A DNA stretch of 64,000 bases, from assembly GCF_014643735.1 (NCBI RefSeq), contig NZ_BMKA01000001.1:248001-312000 (forward strand), read 5' to 3'. This DNA is from Neptunicoccus cionae (lineage in GTDB: Bacteria; Pseudomonadota; Alphaproteobacteria; Rhodobacterales; Rhodobacteraceae). Each line of letters starts with the position of its first letter. Within the stretch, counting starts at the first letter, position 1. Positions 46,793 through 56,751 of the stretch are shown here, one piece after another. A model generated the notes under the pieces. It searched no databases and was not told the origin of the DNA. It saw nothing but the letters and a program-made list of their open reading frames with translations. Both the position numbers and the translations under genes were made by a program.

Positions 46793-47761
46793 ATGGCACT
46801 GGAAGACGCAGCAAAAGTCATCGACGAAGGCATCACGCGGCAGGGTTTTAAGGGGCACGGGTTTGAGGCAACATACGCGGGCGTGACTTCTTTCCTGCGC
46901 CGCACGTATACCAAGGATCTGACAGGGGTGGATCTGGCGGTAACGGGTATTCCCTTTGACTGCGCTGTCACCAATCGCCCCGGCACACGGTTTGGCCCCC
47001 GCGCGATCCGCGAGGCATCGACCCTGCAATCCCCCGATGCACCCTATGGCTGGGATGTGGACCCGCTGGTGGAATTTAACGTAGCCGATTACGGCGATGT
47101 GGCCTTCGATCATGCCAAAACGTGGGAGTTCCCAAAGGCGCTTCAGGATCATATCGCCGGTATTTTGGCCACAGACACCGCCTGCCTGTCCCTTGGCGGG
47201 GATCACTATGTGACCTATCCGATCCTGAAGGCCCATGTGGAAAAGCACGGGCCGGTGTCGTTGTTGCAGTTTGATGCGCACAGCGACACATGGGTGGACG
47301 ATGATCCCGAACGGATCGACCACGGCACAATGTTCTACAAGGCCGTGAAAGAGGGTTTGGTGATCCCCGAACGCTCGGTTCAGGTGGGTATCCGCACCAC
47401 CAACGAGGATACGCTGGGCGTCAACATCATCGACGCCCCCGAGGTCCACCGCATCGGTCCCGAAGCGACTATTGCGCGGATCAAGGATATTCTGGGGGAT
47501 CATAAAACCTATGTCACATTCGATATAGACGGGCTTGATCCGGCGTTTGCACCGGGGACGGGCACACCGGTCTGGGGCGGACTGTCGAGCGCGCAAGCCG
47601 CTGCAATCCTGCGCGGACTTGCGGGGATCAATGTCATCGGCATGGATGTGGTCGAAGTTTCCCCCCAATATGACATCAGCGGCGCAACGGCGATTGCCGG
47701 TGCCCATGTTGCCACAGAACTGATGTGCCTCTGGGCTCATCGTCAGAAATTCGGAGCTTAA
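46793..47761 (+). CDS. Agmatinase/ureohydrolase 1 (SpeB-like)
   Basis: A manganese ureohydrolase that removes urea from agmatine or another guanidino compound. Metal ligands are seen in GGDHYVTYP, FDAHSDTW and DIDGLDPAFAPGTGTP. 322 residues is normal. The ATG is preceded by GAAAGG. Its stop is followed after one base by the next ureohydrolase, so they are co-transcribed. Paralogues in tandem often differ in substrate (agmatine, guanidinobutyrate or guanidinopropionate); which is which cannot be read here. Confidence 0.9.
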   Translation: MALEDAAKVIDEGITRQGFKGHGFEATYAGVTSFLRRTYTKDLTGVDLAVTGIPFDCAVTNRPGTRFGPRAIREASTLQSPDAPYGWDVDPLVEFNVADYGDVAFDHAKTWEFPKALQDHIAGILATDTACLSLGGDHYVTYPILKAHVEKHGPVSLLQFDAHSDTWVDDDPERIDHGTMFYKAVKEGLVIPERSVQVGIRTTNEDTLGVNIIDAPEVHRIGPEATIARIKDILGDHKTYVTFDIDGLDPAFAPGTGTPVWGGLSSAQAAAILRGLAGINVIGMDVVEVSPQYDISGATAIAGAHVATELMCLWAHRQKFGA

Positions 47762-47762
47762 G

Positions 47763-48707
47763 ATGTATAATCAACCTATGGGCGGGAATGAAATGCCGCG
47801 TTTCGGGGGGCCGGGGACGTTTATGCGGCTGCCAACAGCACAAACAGCAAAGGGGCTGGATGTGGGGTTCATCGGCATCCCGATGGATATCGGCACAAGC
47901 TGGCGGTCTGGCACACGCTTTGGCCCCAAACAAATCCGCGCCGAAAGCAATATGCTGCGCCCCTATAATATGTGGACCAAAGCCGCCCCGTTTGAGCATC
48001 TGCAATGCGCTGATCTGGGCGATGTGGCGATCAATACTTTTGATCTAAAGGACTCCGTCCGCCGGATCACCGCCTATTACGACGAGGTGCTGCAACATGA
48101 TGTCATCCCGATGACCCTTGGCGGCGATCACACGCTTAGCCTGCCGGTGTTGCGCGCGATTGCCAAAAAACACGGGCCAGTTGCGCTGGTCCATGTGGAT
48201 GCCCATGCGGATATTAATGAGCATATGTTCGGAGAGGACATCGCCCACGGCACCCCGTTCCGCCGCGCCCATGAAGAAGGGTTGTTGCAAGACGACAAGG
48301 TGTTCCAGATCGGGCTGCGGGGCACAGGCTATGCCGCTGACGATTTTGACGAGGCACGGCGCTGGGGCTTTACCGTGGTGCAGGCAGAAGAAACCTGGCA
48401 CCAATCCCTGACCCCGCTGGCCCAACAAATCCGCGAGAAAATCGGCGATACGCCGTGTTATATCACCTATGACATCGACAGCCTTGATCCGGCCTATGCA
48501 CCCGGCACCGGCACGCCGGAGATTTGCGGGCTGACACCACCCCAAGCGGTGGAACTGATCCGCGGGCTGAAGGGGTTGAACATCGTGGGCACCGATCTGG
48601 TAGAGGTCTCGCCCCCTTATGATCCAAGCGGCAATACCGCACTGGTGGCGGCGAACCTGATTTATGAAATGCTGTGCATCCTGCCCGGTGTCTCTGGCAA
48701 AAGCTGA
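47763..48707 (+). CDS. Ureohydrolase 2 (agmatinase / guanidinobutyrase-like)
   Basis: A second manganese ureohydrolase of 314 residues. Ligand motifs are GGDHTLSLPV, HVDAHADINEHM and YDIDSLDPAYAPGTGTPE. The N-terminal segment with PRFGGPGTFMRLP is the pattern found in guanidinobutyrase/guanidinopropionase-type members rather than in classical SpeB. Starts one base after the previous gene's stop. A zinc alcohol dehydrogenase follows after 21 bases, which could oxidise an amino alcohol or act on a downstream aldehyde. Confidence 0.88.
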   Translation: MYNQPMGGNEMPRFGGPGTFMRLPTAQTAKGLDVGFIGIPMDIGTSWRSGTRFGPKQIRAESNMLRPYNMWTKAAPFEHLQCADLGDVAINTFDLKDSVRRITAYYDEVLQHDVIPMTLGGDHTLSLPVLRAIAKKHGPVALVHVDAHADINEHMFGEDIAHGTPFRRAHEEGLLQDDKVFQIGLRGTGYAADDFDEARRWGFTVVQAEETWHQSLTPLAQQIREKIGDTPCYITYDIDSLDPAYAPGTGTPEICGLTPPQAVELIRGLKGLNIVGTDLVEVSPPYDPSGNTALVAANLIYEMLCILPGVSGKS

Positions 48708-48728
48708 ACCGAACAAAGGAAAAGCCCC

Positions 48729-49808
48729 ATGAAAGCTGCCGTCTGTCACGCCTTTGGCGAAGACCTGAGCATCGAGGAAATCACCCTGTTGCCCCCCGAA
48801 GCAGGGCAGGTGCAGGTGAAGCTTGAGGCCTGTGCGATCTGCCACTCCGATATTTCATTTATGGAGGGCGCGTGGGGCGGGCATCTGCCAGCGGTTTACG
48901 GGCACGAGGCCGCAGGGCGTGTCGCGGCAATCGGGTCGGGTGTGGCCGGTTACAACATCGGCGATCCGGTGCTGGTGACGCTGATCAAATCCTGCGGCAC
49001 CTGTCCGACCTGTGCGGACGGCCATCCGGTGAACTGCGAAACCGGAACCGACCGCGTGGCGCAATCGCCGATCCGGCTGGCGGATGGAACTGTGGCTGAA
49101 CACGGGCTGGTCACAGGGGCTTTTGCGCAAGAGGTGGTCGTGGATCAAAGCCAGATCGCGTTACTGCCCGAAGACATCCCGATGGATGTGGCAAGCCTGC
49201 TGTCCTGCGGCGTGATCACGGGACTTGGCGCTGTGGTGAACACCGCAGGGGTGCGCCCCGGTGCGTCTGTCGTGGTGATCGGCGCGGGCGGTGTCGGGCT
49301 AAACGCCATTCAGGGCGCGCGGATTGCAGGGGCCAGCACGATCATAGCACTTGATCTGGAAGACGCGAAGCTGGACGGTGCGCTTGAATTTGGGGCCACC
49401 CATGCGCTGAACGCCGGTGCTGAGGGGCTGGTCAAAAGGGTGCGCAACCTGACAGGGGGACGCGGTGCGGATTACGTGTTTATCACCGTTGGCGCGATCA
49501 AAGTTTTTGAAACCGCACCACGTTTCCTTGCACCGCGCGGCCAGATGGTCATGGTCGGTATGCCCCCGTCGGGCGCGAAGGCCAGCTACGAACCTGTCGT
49601 TCTGTCGGCGCTCAGCCAGTCGATCACGGGGTCGTTGATGGGCGGCACGGTGCTGAAACGAGACATTCCGTGGCTGATCGAGCTTTACCGGCAAGGCAGC
49701 CTGAAGCTCGATCAACTGATCACCAACCGGTACCCGCTCGACCAGATAAACGAGGCGATTGCGGATACCAAAGCAGGCAAGTCACGGCGGAATGTTATCG
49801 TGTTTTAG
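48729..49808 (+). CDS. Zinc-dependent alcohol dehydrogenase (medium-chain)
   Basis: An MDR-family dehydrogenase of 359 residues. Catalytic zinc ligands are Cys in CAICHSD, His-Glu in GHEAAGRV and a further Cys in LLSCGVITG; the structural zinc lobe retains CGTCPTCADGHPVNC. The NAD-binding GAGGVGLNAIQGARIAG motif is intact. The arrangement resembles class III-type and related alcohol dehydrogenases. It follows the two ureohydrolases in one apparent operon and ends overlapped with a convergent kinase gene. The substrate is unknown. Confidence 0.88.
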   Translation: MKAAVCHAFGEDLSIEEITLLPPEAGQVQVKLEACAICHSDISFMEGAWGGHLPAVYGHEAAGRVAAIGSGVAGYNIGDPVLVTLIKSCGTCPTCADGHPVNCETGTDRVAQSPIRLADGTVAEHGLVTGAFAQEVVVDQSQIALLPEDIPMDVASLLSCGVITGLGAVVNTAGVRPGASVVVIGAGGVGLNAIQGARIAGASTIIALDLEDAKLDGALEFGATHALNAGAEGLVKRVRNLTGGRGADYVFITVGAIKVFETAPRFLAPRGQMVMVGMPPSGAKASYEPVVLSALSQSITGSLMGGTVLKRDIPWLIELYRQGSLKLDQLITNRYPLDQINEAIADTKAGKSRRNVIVF

Positions 49809-51070
49809 GGAAGGGACGCCGCCGCCGCCGGTGCCGTTTCCATCAAATGTGCCGCTGGAACCTCTACCGCTTTCAGGCGCCATGCCGGCAAACGAATGAT
49901 CGCACAGGTGGATGCTGCGTCGGTCCGCACTTCAAATTCACCGCCGTGGAGTTCTACCAGTTTTCGGGTCAGGGGCAGCCCCAGCCCAAGACCGCCTTTT
50001 GCGTCACGGTGATCCAAGTCGCCCCCGACAACAAAGGGTTGGTACAGGGCGTTCAGCTCCACACTTTCATCCAGCTTGCCGTTATCCGTAATGGTGATTT
50101 CCAGATTTCCAGCGGTATCCAGACGACTGCCGACTGTAATCTCTGTGCCGCCATGGTTTATCGCGTTTAACGCAAGCGCATTAAGTGCAATTTTGATTTG
50201 GTCCGCATCAATTAAAACAGGCGCGAGGAATGCGTCAGGATCACAGGAAATCGTTTTTAACTGGCCTTCCTGACCGGGCAGGACCATGCTGGCCGCGTCT
50301 TCGAGGAGGGACTTCAGATCGCAGCTTTGTTCGTTCAGACGAAGTTCGCCGGTGGATACGTCGCTGAATTCGATGACCTTTTCGACCAATCCCTTCAGAT
50401 GCTTGGCGGATTTGGCTGCTGATGTGATCAATGAGTTGTTGATCCCTTTTGTCATTGTCTTTTGTAGCAGCTGCATGCTGCCCATCAAAATCGTTAAAGG
50501 GGTGCGCAATTCGTGGCCGACAAGCGTGATGAACGTAGACTGGATCGACTGGTCCTCTGATTGCTCTACGGGTTTGGGCGGCACATTTTCAAGCGCTGCA
50601 ACGACGGCTTTGCCCAAGTCTTCCAGAATGGCCATCTGCTTCTCGCTTGGGGCATCATGGGGGACCAGATCCAGACCGCACAGGCTGCCAAATCTTTGCC
50701 CTGACGACAGAACCAGCGGCACACCTGCATAAAAACGCGCACCGGGCCCGCCTTCTGCAACCATCGGGTGCGTTTCAAATCTGGGGTCTTTGCTTAGGTC
50801 GGGAATAACCATCGGCGCGCCGGACATGATCGTGTGGGTGCAAAAACTGTTATTTTTCGGCATCCTCTCCAGTTCGATCCCCACAACGGATTTATACCAT
50901 TGGGTGTCTTCTTCAACGACACTGATGTGTGCAATCGGACAATCCAACAGCCGTCTCGTCGCCTCGCAAATAGCGTCAAATACGGCAGTGTTTGCTTCTT
51001 GCAAGCCTGGCACTGCGTAAACAGCACGGATGCGGGCTTCTTCGTTGAAAGGGATCGGATAGGTTCGCAC
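49805..51070 (-). CDS. GAF-domain sensor histidine kinase
   Basis: A soluble 421-residue kinase. Residues about 25-160 form a GAF domain (ISVVEEDTQWYKSVVG, FCTHTIMSGAPMVIPDL and FYAGVPLVLSSGQRFGSLCGLD). The pattern is the FHL1/cyanobacteriochrome-like GAF with the usual Cys near FCTHTI. The HisKA site is His186 in VGHELRTPLTIL. The ATPase domain has NALALNAINHG but an atypical G1 (DNGKLD) and a normal G2 (GLGLGLPLTRKL). GTG at 51070 follows GAGG. No response regulator is adjacent. Confidence 0.83.
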   Translation of the reverse strand: MRTYPIPFNEEARIRAVYAVPGLQEANTAVFDAICEATRRLLDCPIAHISVVEEDTQWYKSVVGIELERMPKNNSFCTHTIMSGAPMVIPDLSKDPRFETHPMVAEGGPGARFYAGVPLVLSSGQRFGSLCGLDLVPHDAPSEKQMAILEDLGKAVVAALENVPPKPVEQSEDQSIQSTFITLVGHELRTPLTILMGSMQLLQKTMTKGINNSLITSAAKSAKHLKGLVEKVIEFSDVSTGELRLNEQSCDLKSLLEDAASMVLPGQEGQLKTISCDPDAFLAPVLIDADQIKIALNALALNAINHGGTEITVGSRLDTAGNLEITITDNGKLDESVELNALYQPFVVGGDLDHRDAKGGLGLGLPLTRKLVELHGGEFEVRTDAASTCAIIRLPAWRLKAVEVPAAHLMETAPAAAASLP

Positions 51071-51294
51071 TTACGCCTCATTGGTTAGATTGTTTAACAT
51101 GTTGTTAAGGCGAAGAAGAGTGTTCAGATAGCTAAAAGAAAAGCAGGCGCCGTTGGGCTCATCTTGCGTGACTTAGCGGCAACATCCGCTCGGACCGTCC
51201 CCCCGAACCTTAACTCCGTTCCCCGAGCATAACGTAAAGCTTAACCACTTTGGACCTGCCTTCAATCAGTAGCATTGCGCAGGTACAGCCCATG

Positions 51295-51330
51295 AAAAAA
51301 GGCGCGGAGGATAAACCTTCGCGCCTTTTC
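51295..51330 (-). terminator. Rho-independent terminator of the SulP gene
   Basis: AAAAGGCGCG pairs with CGCGCCTTTT, with an 11-base loop, and the minus strand continues with TTTTTTC. It lies just after the SulP stop codon. Confidence 0.85.
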
Positions 51331-51351
51331 AGTATGTGTGTTTGAGCTGCC

Positions 51352-52965
51352 CTAGTGGCTGCCGATGCGGCCCAGTTGCACGTCGTAATCAACGCTTAGG
51401 CGATAATCGGGGTCGTCGTCCATATCCACCATTAACTGTCCGGCCTTGGTCAGCAACTGGTGACAATCGCGGCTGAGGTGGCGCAGCATCAGGCGTTTGC
51501 CTGCGGCGTCGTATTTCTCGGCCACAGCCTCAATCGCTTGCAGGGCGGATTGGTCCACAACGCGCGACCCTGCGAAATCGAGGATTACAATGTCGGGGTC
51601 TTCTGCGGGTTTAAACAGCTCCTGAAAGCGTGTGGCAGAGCCAAAGAAAAGCGGTCCGGTGATGTCGTAAACCCGCGCACCCGGTTCGGATTTGCTTTCG
51701 TGATGGGTGGCGGAAATCATTGATGCCGCGTTCCACGCATAGACCAGCGCGGATACGATCACACCGACAACGACCGCAATAGCAAGGTCTTCGGCAACGG
51801 TCACGGCTGTTACCAGCAGGATCACAAAGGCATCTGCGCGGGGCACACGGGCGAGAATACGCAAGGACTGCCATGCGAAGGTGCCGATCACCACCATGAA
51901 CATCACACCCACCAGAGCGGCCAGTGGGATCATTTCAATGATAGAAGAGCCGACAAGGATAAAGGCCAGCAGGAACAGCGCGGCAGAAATGCCGGAGAGG
52001 CGTCCGCGACCGCCAGAGTTCACGTTGATCATGGACTGGCCGATCATCGCACAACCGCCCATACCGCCGAAAAATCCAGTCACGGTATTGGCAGCACCCT
52101 GCGCCAGACACTCCCGCGAGGCACCGCCACGCTTGTTGGTAATCTCGCCTACAAGGTTCAGGGTCAGCAGGCTCTCGATCAGGCCAATGGCGGCCAGAAT
52201 GATCGAATAGGGCAGGATGATCCAAAGGGTTTCAAGCGTGAAGGGAACGGAAGGAATGGCAAAGGCGGGCAGGCCGCCTTCAACCGAAGCCATATCGCCA
52301 ACGCGGGGAACGGGAATGTCGAACAGGATAACGACTATTGCAACGATGCCAATGGCCGCCAGCGGGGCAGGGAAGGCTTTGGTCAGGCGTGGTGTGGCCC
52401 AGATAATCCCCATAGTCGCGGCAACCAGCGCCAATGTGATCCACAAGGTCGAGCCGGACATCCACGTATGACCACCAGCACCGTCGGGCATACGGAACTG
52501 CTCCATTTGCGCCAGAAAGATCACAATGGCCAGTCCGTTCACAAAGCCAAGCATCACCGGATGGGGCACCATACGGATGAATTTGCCCAGCCGGAAAATC
52601 CCCGCGCCAATCTGGATGATCCCCATCAGGACGACGGTGGCAAACAGATACTGCACCCCGTGGTTCGCCACGAGAGAGACCATAACAACCGCCAGCGCGC
52701 CGGTTGCACCGGAGATCATTCCGGGGCGTCCGCCAAAGGCTGCCGTGATCAACCCGACGATGAAGGCGGCGTAAAGCCCGACCAACGGGTCAACGCCGGC
52801 AACAAAGGCAAAGGCCACCGCTTCGGGGACCAGTGCCAGCGCAACGGTCAGGCCGGACAGAATGTCCGTGCGGGTTTGGGGAAGGTTCAATTCCCGACTA
52901 CGGGAGAAATAAGTGTTCCCGCGCAGGCGGGAGGCTAAATCTGAGATAGGTGTGTTTTTCGTCAC
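51352..52965 (-). CDS. SulP family anion transporter with C-terminal STAS domain
   Basis: A 537-residue transporter for sulfate, bicarbonate or another anion. The N-terminal signature [34 protein letters not shown] and the [18 protein letters not shown] motif are characteristic, with about twelve to fourteen membrane segments. The last 120 residues form the STAS regulatory domain ([33 protein letters not shown]). Candidate ligands include sulfate and bicarbonate; genomic context does not decide. It begins divergently from the enolase-superfamily gene, about 180 bases away. Confidence 0.92.
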   Translation of the reverse strand: MTKNTPISDLASRLRGNTYFSRSRELNLPQTRTDILSGLTVALALVPEAVAFAFVAGVDPLVGLYAAFIVGLITAAFGGRPGMISGATGALAVVMVSLVANHGVQYLFATVVLMGIIQIGAGIFRLGKFIRMVPHPVMLGFVNGLAIVIFLAQMEQFRMPDGAGGHTWMSGSTLWITLALVAATMGIIWATPRLTKAFPAPLAAIGIVAIVVILFDIPVPRVGDMASVEGGLPAFAIPSVPFTLETLWIILPYSIILAAIGLIESLLTLNLVGEITNKRGGASRECLAQGAANTVTGFFGGMGGCAMIGQSMINVNSGGRGRLSGISAALFLLAFILVGSSIIEMIPLAALVGVMFMVVIGTFAWQSLRILARVPRADAFVILLVTAVTVAEDLAIAVVVGVIVSALVYAWNAASMISATHHESKSEPGARVYDITGPLFFGSATRFQELFKPAEDPDIVILDFAGSRVVDQSALQAIEAVAEKYDAAGKRLMLRHLSRDCHQLLTKAGQLMVDMDDDPDYRLSVDYDVQLGRIGSH

Positions 52966-53147
52966 TTTGGCGGTTTCCTGCTATCGGTGCTGGGCCGTGG
53001 CTTAGGCGCTTCGGGGCAAAAGTGAAAGGGTGGTTTTCGCCTGAGCCGCGCTTGGGGACGTAAATAGCGCTAAAATTCACGCAAACAGACTGGAATCCGG
53101 TGCGCAGGCAGTCCAGTGTGGCGCAAAACAACAGGGACGGTGTTGCA

Positions 53148-54377
53148 ATGAAACTGAGCGATCTGGAGATTTTTGTTGTCGGGAATCCGCCTCCGGGCTG
53201 GGGCGGGCGCTATTTCATCTTTGTGAAACTGACTACGGATAACGGGATCGTCGGCTACGGCGAAGTTTACGCAGCCTCTGTTGGGCCAGACGCAATGTGT
53301 GCTGTGATCCGCGATGTATTTGAACGGCATATGGCAGGGGAAAACCCCGAAAATATTGAAATGATGTTCCGCCGCGTTTATTCCAGTGGCTTCACGCAGC
53401 GCCCCGACCCGACAACCATCGGGGCGTTTTCGGGGATGGAGATTGCCTGTTGGGATATCCTTGGTAAGGCCCATGACCGCCCCGCCTATGCGCTGATGGG
53501 CGGTTTGATGAACGAACGTATCCGATCCTACACCTATCTTTATCCGATGGATCATCACGACCAGAGCAGCTTTTGGTCCGATCCACAGGCCGCTGCTGAA
53601 TCCGCCGCTGAAATGGTGTCGCTCGGCTTCACTGCAGTGAAGTTCGATCCCGCCGGTCCCTACACCCTGCGGGGCGGTCATATGCCTGCGATGGGGGACA
53701 TCGCACAGTCGGTTGCCTTCTGCAAAGAAATCCGCGCTGCTGTCGGGGATAGGGCGGACCTGTTGTTTGGCACCCACGGACAGTTTTCCACGGCGGGTGC
53801 GATCCGTCTGGGCCAAGCGATTGAGCCTTATTCACCGCTGTGGTTCGAAGAACCTGTGCCACCGGATTGCGTCGAAGAAATGGCCCGTGTCGCAAACGCC
53901 GTGCGGATACCCGTTGCCACCGGAGAGCGTCTGACCACCAAGGCAGAATTCGCGCCCGTGCTGCGCAGTGGTGCGGCCAGCATCCTGCAACCCGCGCTTG
54001 GCCGGTCCGGTGGGATACTGGAAACGAAAAAGATCGCCGCCATCGCCGAGGTTTACAACGCCCAAGTCGCCCCGCACCTTTATGCCGGACCGGTGGAATG
54101 GGCTGCGAACATCCAGCTTGCGGCGAACATCCCGAACCTTTTGATGGCTGAGACCATCCAGACGGGCGGGGCGTTCCACATGGATCTGATCAAGCATTCG
54201 ATCACTTGGGAGGACGGATTTATCCTTGCGCCGACTGCGCCGGGTCTGGGCATCGAATTTGACGAGGATTTCGCCCGCGCCCATCCTTGGACAGGGCAGG
54301 GGCTTCATCTGGAAATGCAGGAAGCGCCGTGCAGTTATGACAAGCCCAACGGCTTTACCGGAGGGGCGGCGGACTGA
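53148..54377 (+). CDS. Mandelate racemase/muconate lactonizing enzyme family protein
   Basis: An enolase-superfamily acid-sugar dehydratase or racemase of 409 residues. The capping N-terminal domain precedes a barrel with KFDPAGPY, HGQFSTAGAIRLGQ, WFEEPVPPDCVEEM (Glu metal ligand), ATGERLTTKAEF and AQVAPHLYAGPVEW (the terminal His). The Lys/Asp and His positions fit the dehydratase subgroups (galactonate or glucarate-like). The ATG follows AGGGACGG. The substrate is unknown; a sugar acid is likely. Confidence 0.82.
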   Translation: MKLSDLEIFVVGNPPPGWGGRYFIFVKLTTDNGIVGYGEVYAASVGPDAMCAVIRDVFERHMAGENPENIEMMFRRVYSSGFTQRPDPTTIGAFSGMEIACWDILGKAHDRPAYALMGGLMNERIRSYTYLYPMDHHDQSSFWSDPQAAAESAAEMVSLGFTAVKFDPAGPYTLRGGHMPAMGDIAQSVAFCKEIRAAVGDRADLLFGTHGQFSTAGAIRLGQAIEPYSPLWFEEPVPPDCVEEMARVANAVRIPVATGERLTTKAEFAPVLRSGAASILQPALGRSGGILETKKIAAIAEVYNAQVAPHLYAGPVEWAANIQLAANIPNLLMAETIQTGGAFHMDLIKHSITWEDGFILAPTAPGLGIEFDEDFARAHPWTGQGLHLEMQEAPCSYDKPNGFTGGAAD

Positions 54378-54382
54378 CGGAC

Positions 54383-54407
54383 GTGCCGTGCCTTCCGGTA
54401 CGGCACC
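54383..54407 (+). terminator. Hairpin after the enolase-superfamily gene
   Basis: GTGCCGT at 54383 pairs with ACGGCAC at 54400. No T-run follows, so it may be a terminator of the weaker kind or an RNA stabiliser. Confidence 0.4.
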
Positions 54408-54490
54408 TGTCCAAGAATAGCGCCTATTTTGTTGTCAGCTTTGCACGGGTGTTCTAGAACATTCCGACGCCTTTTCGGAATACTCCCTGC

Positions 54491-55696
54491 ATGACACAGA
54501 ATAAAGCCATTCATTTCATCCTGATCACCGTTGTGATTGATGCGATCGGGATCGGGTTGATCATGCCGGTGATGCCCTCGCTTTTGCTGGATCTCGGGGG
54601 GAGCACGCTGGCCAATGCCGCGATCTGGGGCGGTATCCTGTCCACCGTCTTTGCTGCGATGCAGTTCCTGTTCGGCCCTTTGGTCGGAAACCTATCGGAC
54701 CGGTTCGGGCGGCGCAAAATCCTGCTGGTGTCCATGACAGTGATGGCGATTGACTATGTGATCATGGGGCTGGCCCATGCGCTGTGGCTGTTGTTTTTGG
54801 CCCGTGTGCTTGGCGGGATCACGGCGGCGAACCATTCTACCGCTGGTGCGGTGATAGCGGATGTGTCCAAGCCCGAAGAAAAAGCCGCGAATTTCGGGTT
54901 GATGGGGGCGGCCTTTGGGATCGGGTTTATCCTTGGGCCGATGCTGGGCGGGTTGATGGCCGAATTTGGCCCCCGCGCGCCATTCTATCTGGCGGCTGTC
55001 ATGGCGGGCGCGAATGCGGTGTTTGGCTACTTCGTTCTGCCTGAAACTGTCACCGACAAGAACCGCCGCGCGTTTGAATGGCGCCGCGCCTTACCCCACG
55101 GGGCTTTCCGGTCTGTTGCGGCGATACCGGGGCAGGGACGCATGATGATCGTGCTGTTCTTTCAAGAAATCGCCTTTGTGGTCTACCCCGTTGTCTGGGC
55201 GTTCTACACCATCGGAAAATTCGGCTGGGAGCCGTGGCTGGTGGGCGTATCGCTTGGCGCGTTCGGGGTGATGATGGCGATCAGTCAGGGGTTGTTGATC
55301 CGGTTGGCGATCCCGCGTCTTGGAGAATACGGCACCGCTCTGCTGGGGCTGTCGATGGAGATGCTGGCCTTTGTTGGCATTGCCTTCGCCCCAAGCACTT
55401 GGGTGATTTTTGCGCTGCTGCCAATCAGTGCGCTCGGCATGTTGGCCGGTCCGGCCATGCAAGGCATCATGAGCCGCGCCGTTCCCGATGACGCGCAGGG
55501 TGAATTGCAAGGTGTGGTCAGCAGCGTTCGGGCGATGGCGTCAATCATCGCACCGTTGGTGATGACAGGGTTGTTCAGCTGGTTCACCCGCGAAGGCGCT
55601 GCCCTTTATTTTCCGGGCGCACCGTTTATCGCATCGGCCTTTCTGATCCTGATTGCGCTGTGGATTTTCCGTGGCTGGCGGCGGGATGTGTTTTAG
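54491..55696 (+). CDS. TetA-like MFS multidrug/tetracycline efflux pump
   Basis: A major facilitator of about 401 residues and twelve membrane segments, H+-antiporter type. The first loop has [14 protein letters not shown] (MFS motif A) and the fifth segment [16 protein letters not shown] (motif C of drug exporters). It belongs to the TCR/Tet subfamily by overall pattern. A real role in tetracycline resistance is not shown by sequence; many chromosomal homologues have other substrates. The ribosome site is weak. Confidence 0.8.
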   Translation: MTQNKAIHFILITVVIDAIGIGLIMPVMPSLLLDLGGSTLANAAIWGGILSTVFAAMQFLFGPLVGNLSDRFGRRKILLVSMTVMAIDYVIMGLAHALWLLFLARVLGGITAANHSTAGAVIADVSKPEEKAANFGLMGAAFGIGFILGPMLGGLMAEFGPRAPFYLAAVMAGANAVFGYFVLPETVTDKNRRAFEWRRALPHGAFRSVAAIPGQGRMMIVLFFQEIAFVVYPVVWAFYTIGKFGWEPWLVGVSLGAFGVMMAISQGLLIRLAIPRLGEYGTALLGLSMEMLAFVGIAFAPSTWVIFALLPISALGMLAGPAMQGIMSRAVPDDAQGELQGVVSSVRAMASIIAPLVMTGLFSWFTREGAALYFPGAPFIASAFLILIALWIFRGWRRDVF

Positions 55697-55699
55697 CGC

Positions 55700-56638
55700 C
55701 TAAGCCTCTTCCAGACGGTCGGTCGCGGGGGCTGGTTTTGCTGACAGGGCGGCAATCTCTGCATATGCCTCAGGGCTTAACGGCGCTGTCATAGCCGCGA
55801 GCGACGGGCGAAGCTGTTCTACCGTGCGCGCCGAAATGATCGGGGCGGTTATGGCTGGGTTCGCAGCAACAAACCCCACTGCCAAAGTGGCCGGATCAAC
55901 GCCTTTGTCAGCCGCCAATTCAACGAGATCTTCGGCTGTTTGGTGCATTTGCTTCAGTGCATAGCGTGCCGCATAGCGGTGATCCTTCGCCAGCCGCCCG
56001 TCCACCTGTTTGCCCTTGGCGTATTTGCCTGTCAGCAACCCGCCACCCAAAGGGGAATAGGGAGTGACCTTGATACCTTCGGACAGGCACATGGGCAGTA
56101 ATTCCACTTCGGCCTGACGCTTCACGAGGTTATACATCGGCTGGATCACGTCGATCTTTGTGCCCGCCGCTGCCGCCACGCCTTGCGCCTTCATCACCTG
56201 CCACGCGGCATAGTTTGACACGCCGATATAGCGGATGCGGCCCGCCTGTTGCATCCCTGCCAGTGTGTCGAAGGTTTCCTGCAAGGGGGTGTCATCGTCA
56301 AAGCGGTGAATGAAGTAGATGTCCACATAATCCGTCTGCATCCGGCGCAGGCTCTCGTCCAGTTGCGCTGTCAGATTTTCGCGGCTCGACGGGCCAACGT
56401 AACCGCCCTTGCTGGTCAGGATCAGGGAGTCGCGCTCTGCTTTGGCAAGCTGGCCGAGAATGGTTTCGGAGGCCCCGTCTGTATACACCCAAGCGCTGTC
56501 AAAAAAGTTTATGCCAGCCTCGCGGCAAGTTTTGAAAACGGCTTCGCTTTCAGCCGCGTCGGAACCGCCGCCAAATTGCATGGTGCCAAAGCAAAAAGAG
56601 GAGGCGGGTGCGCCGTTCAGGGCGGTAAATTCGGACAT
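55700..56638 (-). CDS. Aldo/keto reductase
   Basis: An NADPH-dependent oxidoreductase with the (beta/alpha)8 fold, 312 residues. The catalytic tetrad is visible in INFFDSAWVYTDG (Asp, Tyr), SLILTSKGG (Lys) and YFIHRFDDDTP (His). NADPH-binding residues occur in the C-terminal VGFVAANPAITAPIISARTVEQL. The start at MSEFTAL is preferred over a longer in-frame start. Its substrate is unknown. It ends 3 bases from the convergent MFS pump gene. Confidence 0.87.
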   Translation of the reverse strand: MSEFTALNGAPASSFCFGTMQFGGGSDAAESEAVFKTCREAGINFFDSAWVYTDGASETILGQLAKAERDSLILTSKGGYVGPSSRENLTAQLDESLRRMQTDYVDIYFIHRFDDDTPLQETFDTLAGMQQAGRIRYIGVSNYAAWQVMKAQGVAAAAGTKIDVIQPMYNLVKRQAEVELLPMCLSEGIKVTPYSPLGGGLLTGKYAKGKQVDGRLAKDHRYAARYALKQMHQTAEDLVELAADKGVDPATLAVGFVAANPAITAPIISARTVEQLRPSLAAMTAPLSPEAYAEIAALSAKPAPATDRLEEA

Positions 56639-56702
56639 AGGATAACTTTCACACAATGGGATTTGCGCGCAGGTTAATCCGGAAGTTCAGGGGATGTAAA
56701 CG

Positions 56703-56732
56703 AAAAGGCCCGCGCGGATGCACGGGCCTTTT
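56703..56732 (-). terminator. Rho-independent terminator of the BMP/purine operon
   Basis: AAAAGGCCCG and CGGGCCTTTT enclose a ten-base loop, just after the stop of the substrate-binding protein gene on the minus strand. Confidence 0.85.
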
Positions 56733-56751
56733 GCAAGTCTGTTAAGGCGGA

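Noticed and set aside
54491-55696. Calling the MFS pump a tetracycline resistance gene
   Set aside because: Family similarity alone does not show tetracycline export; no regulator or mobile context is present.
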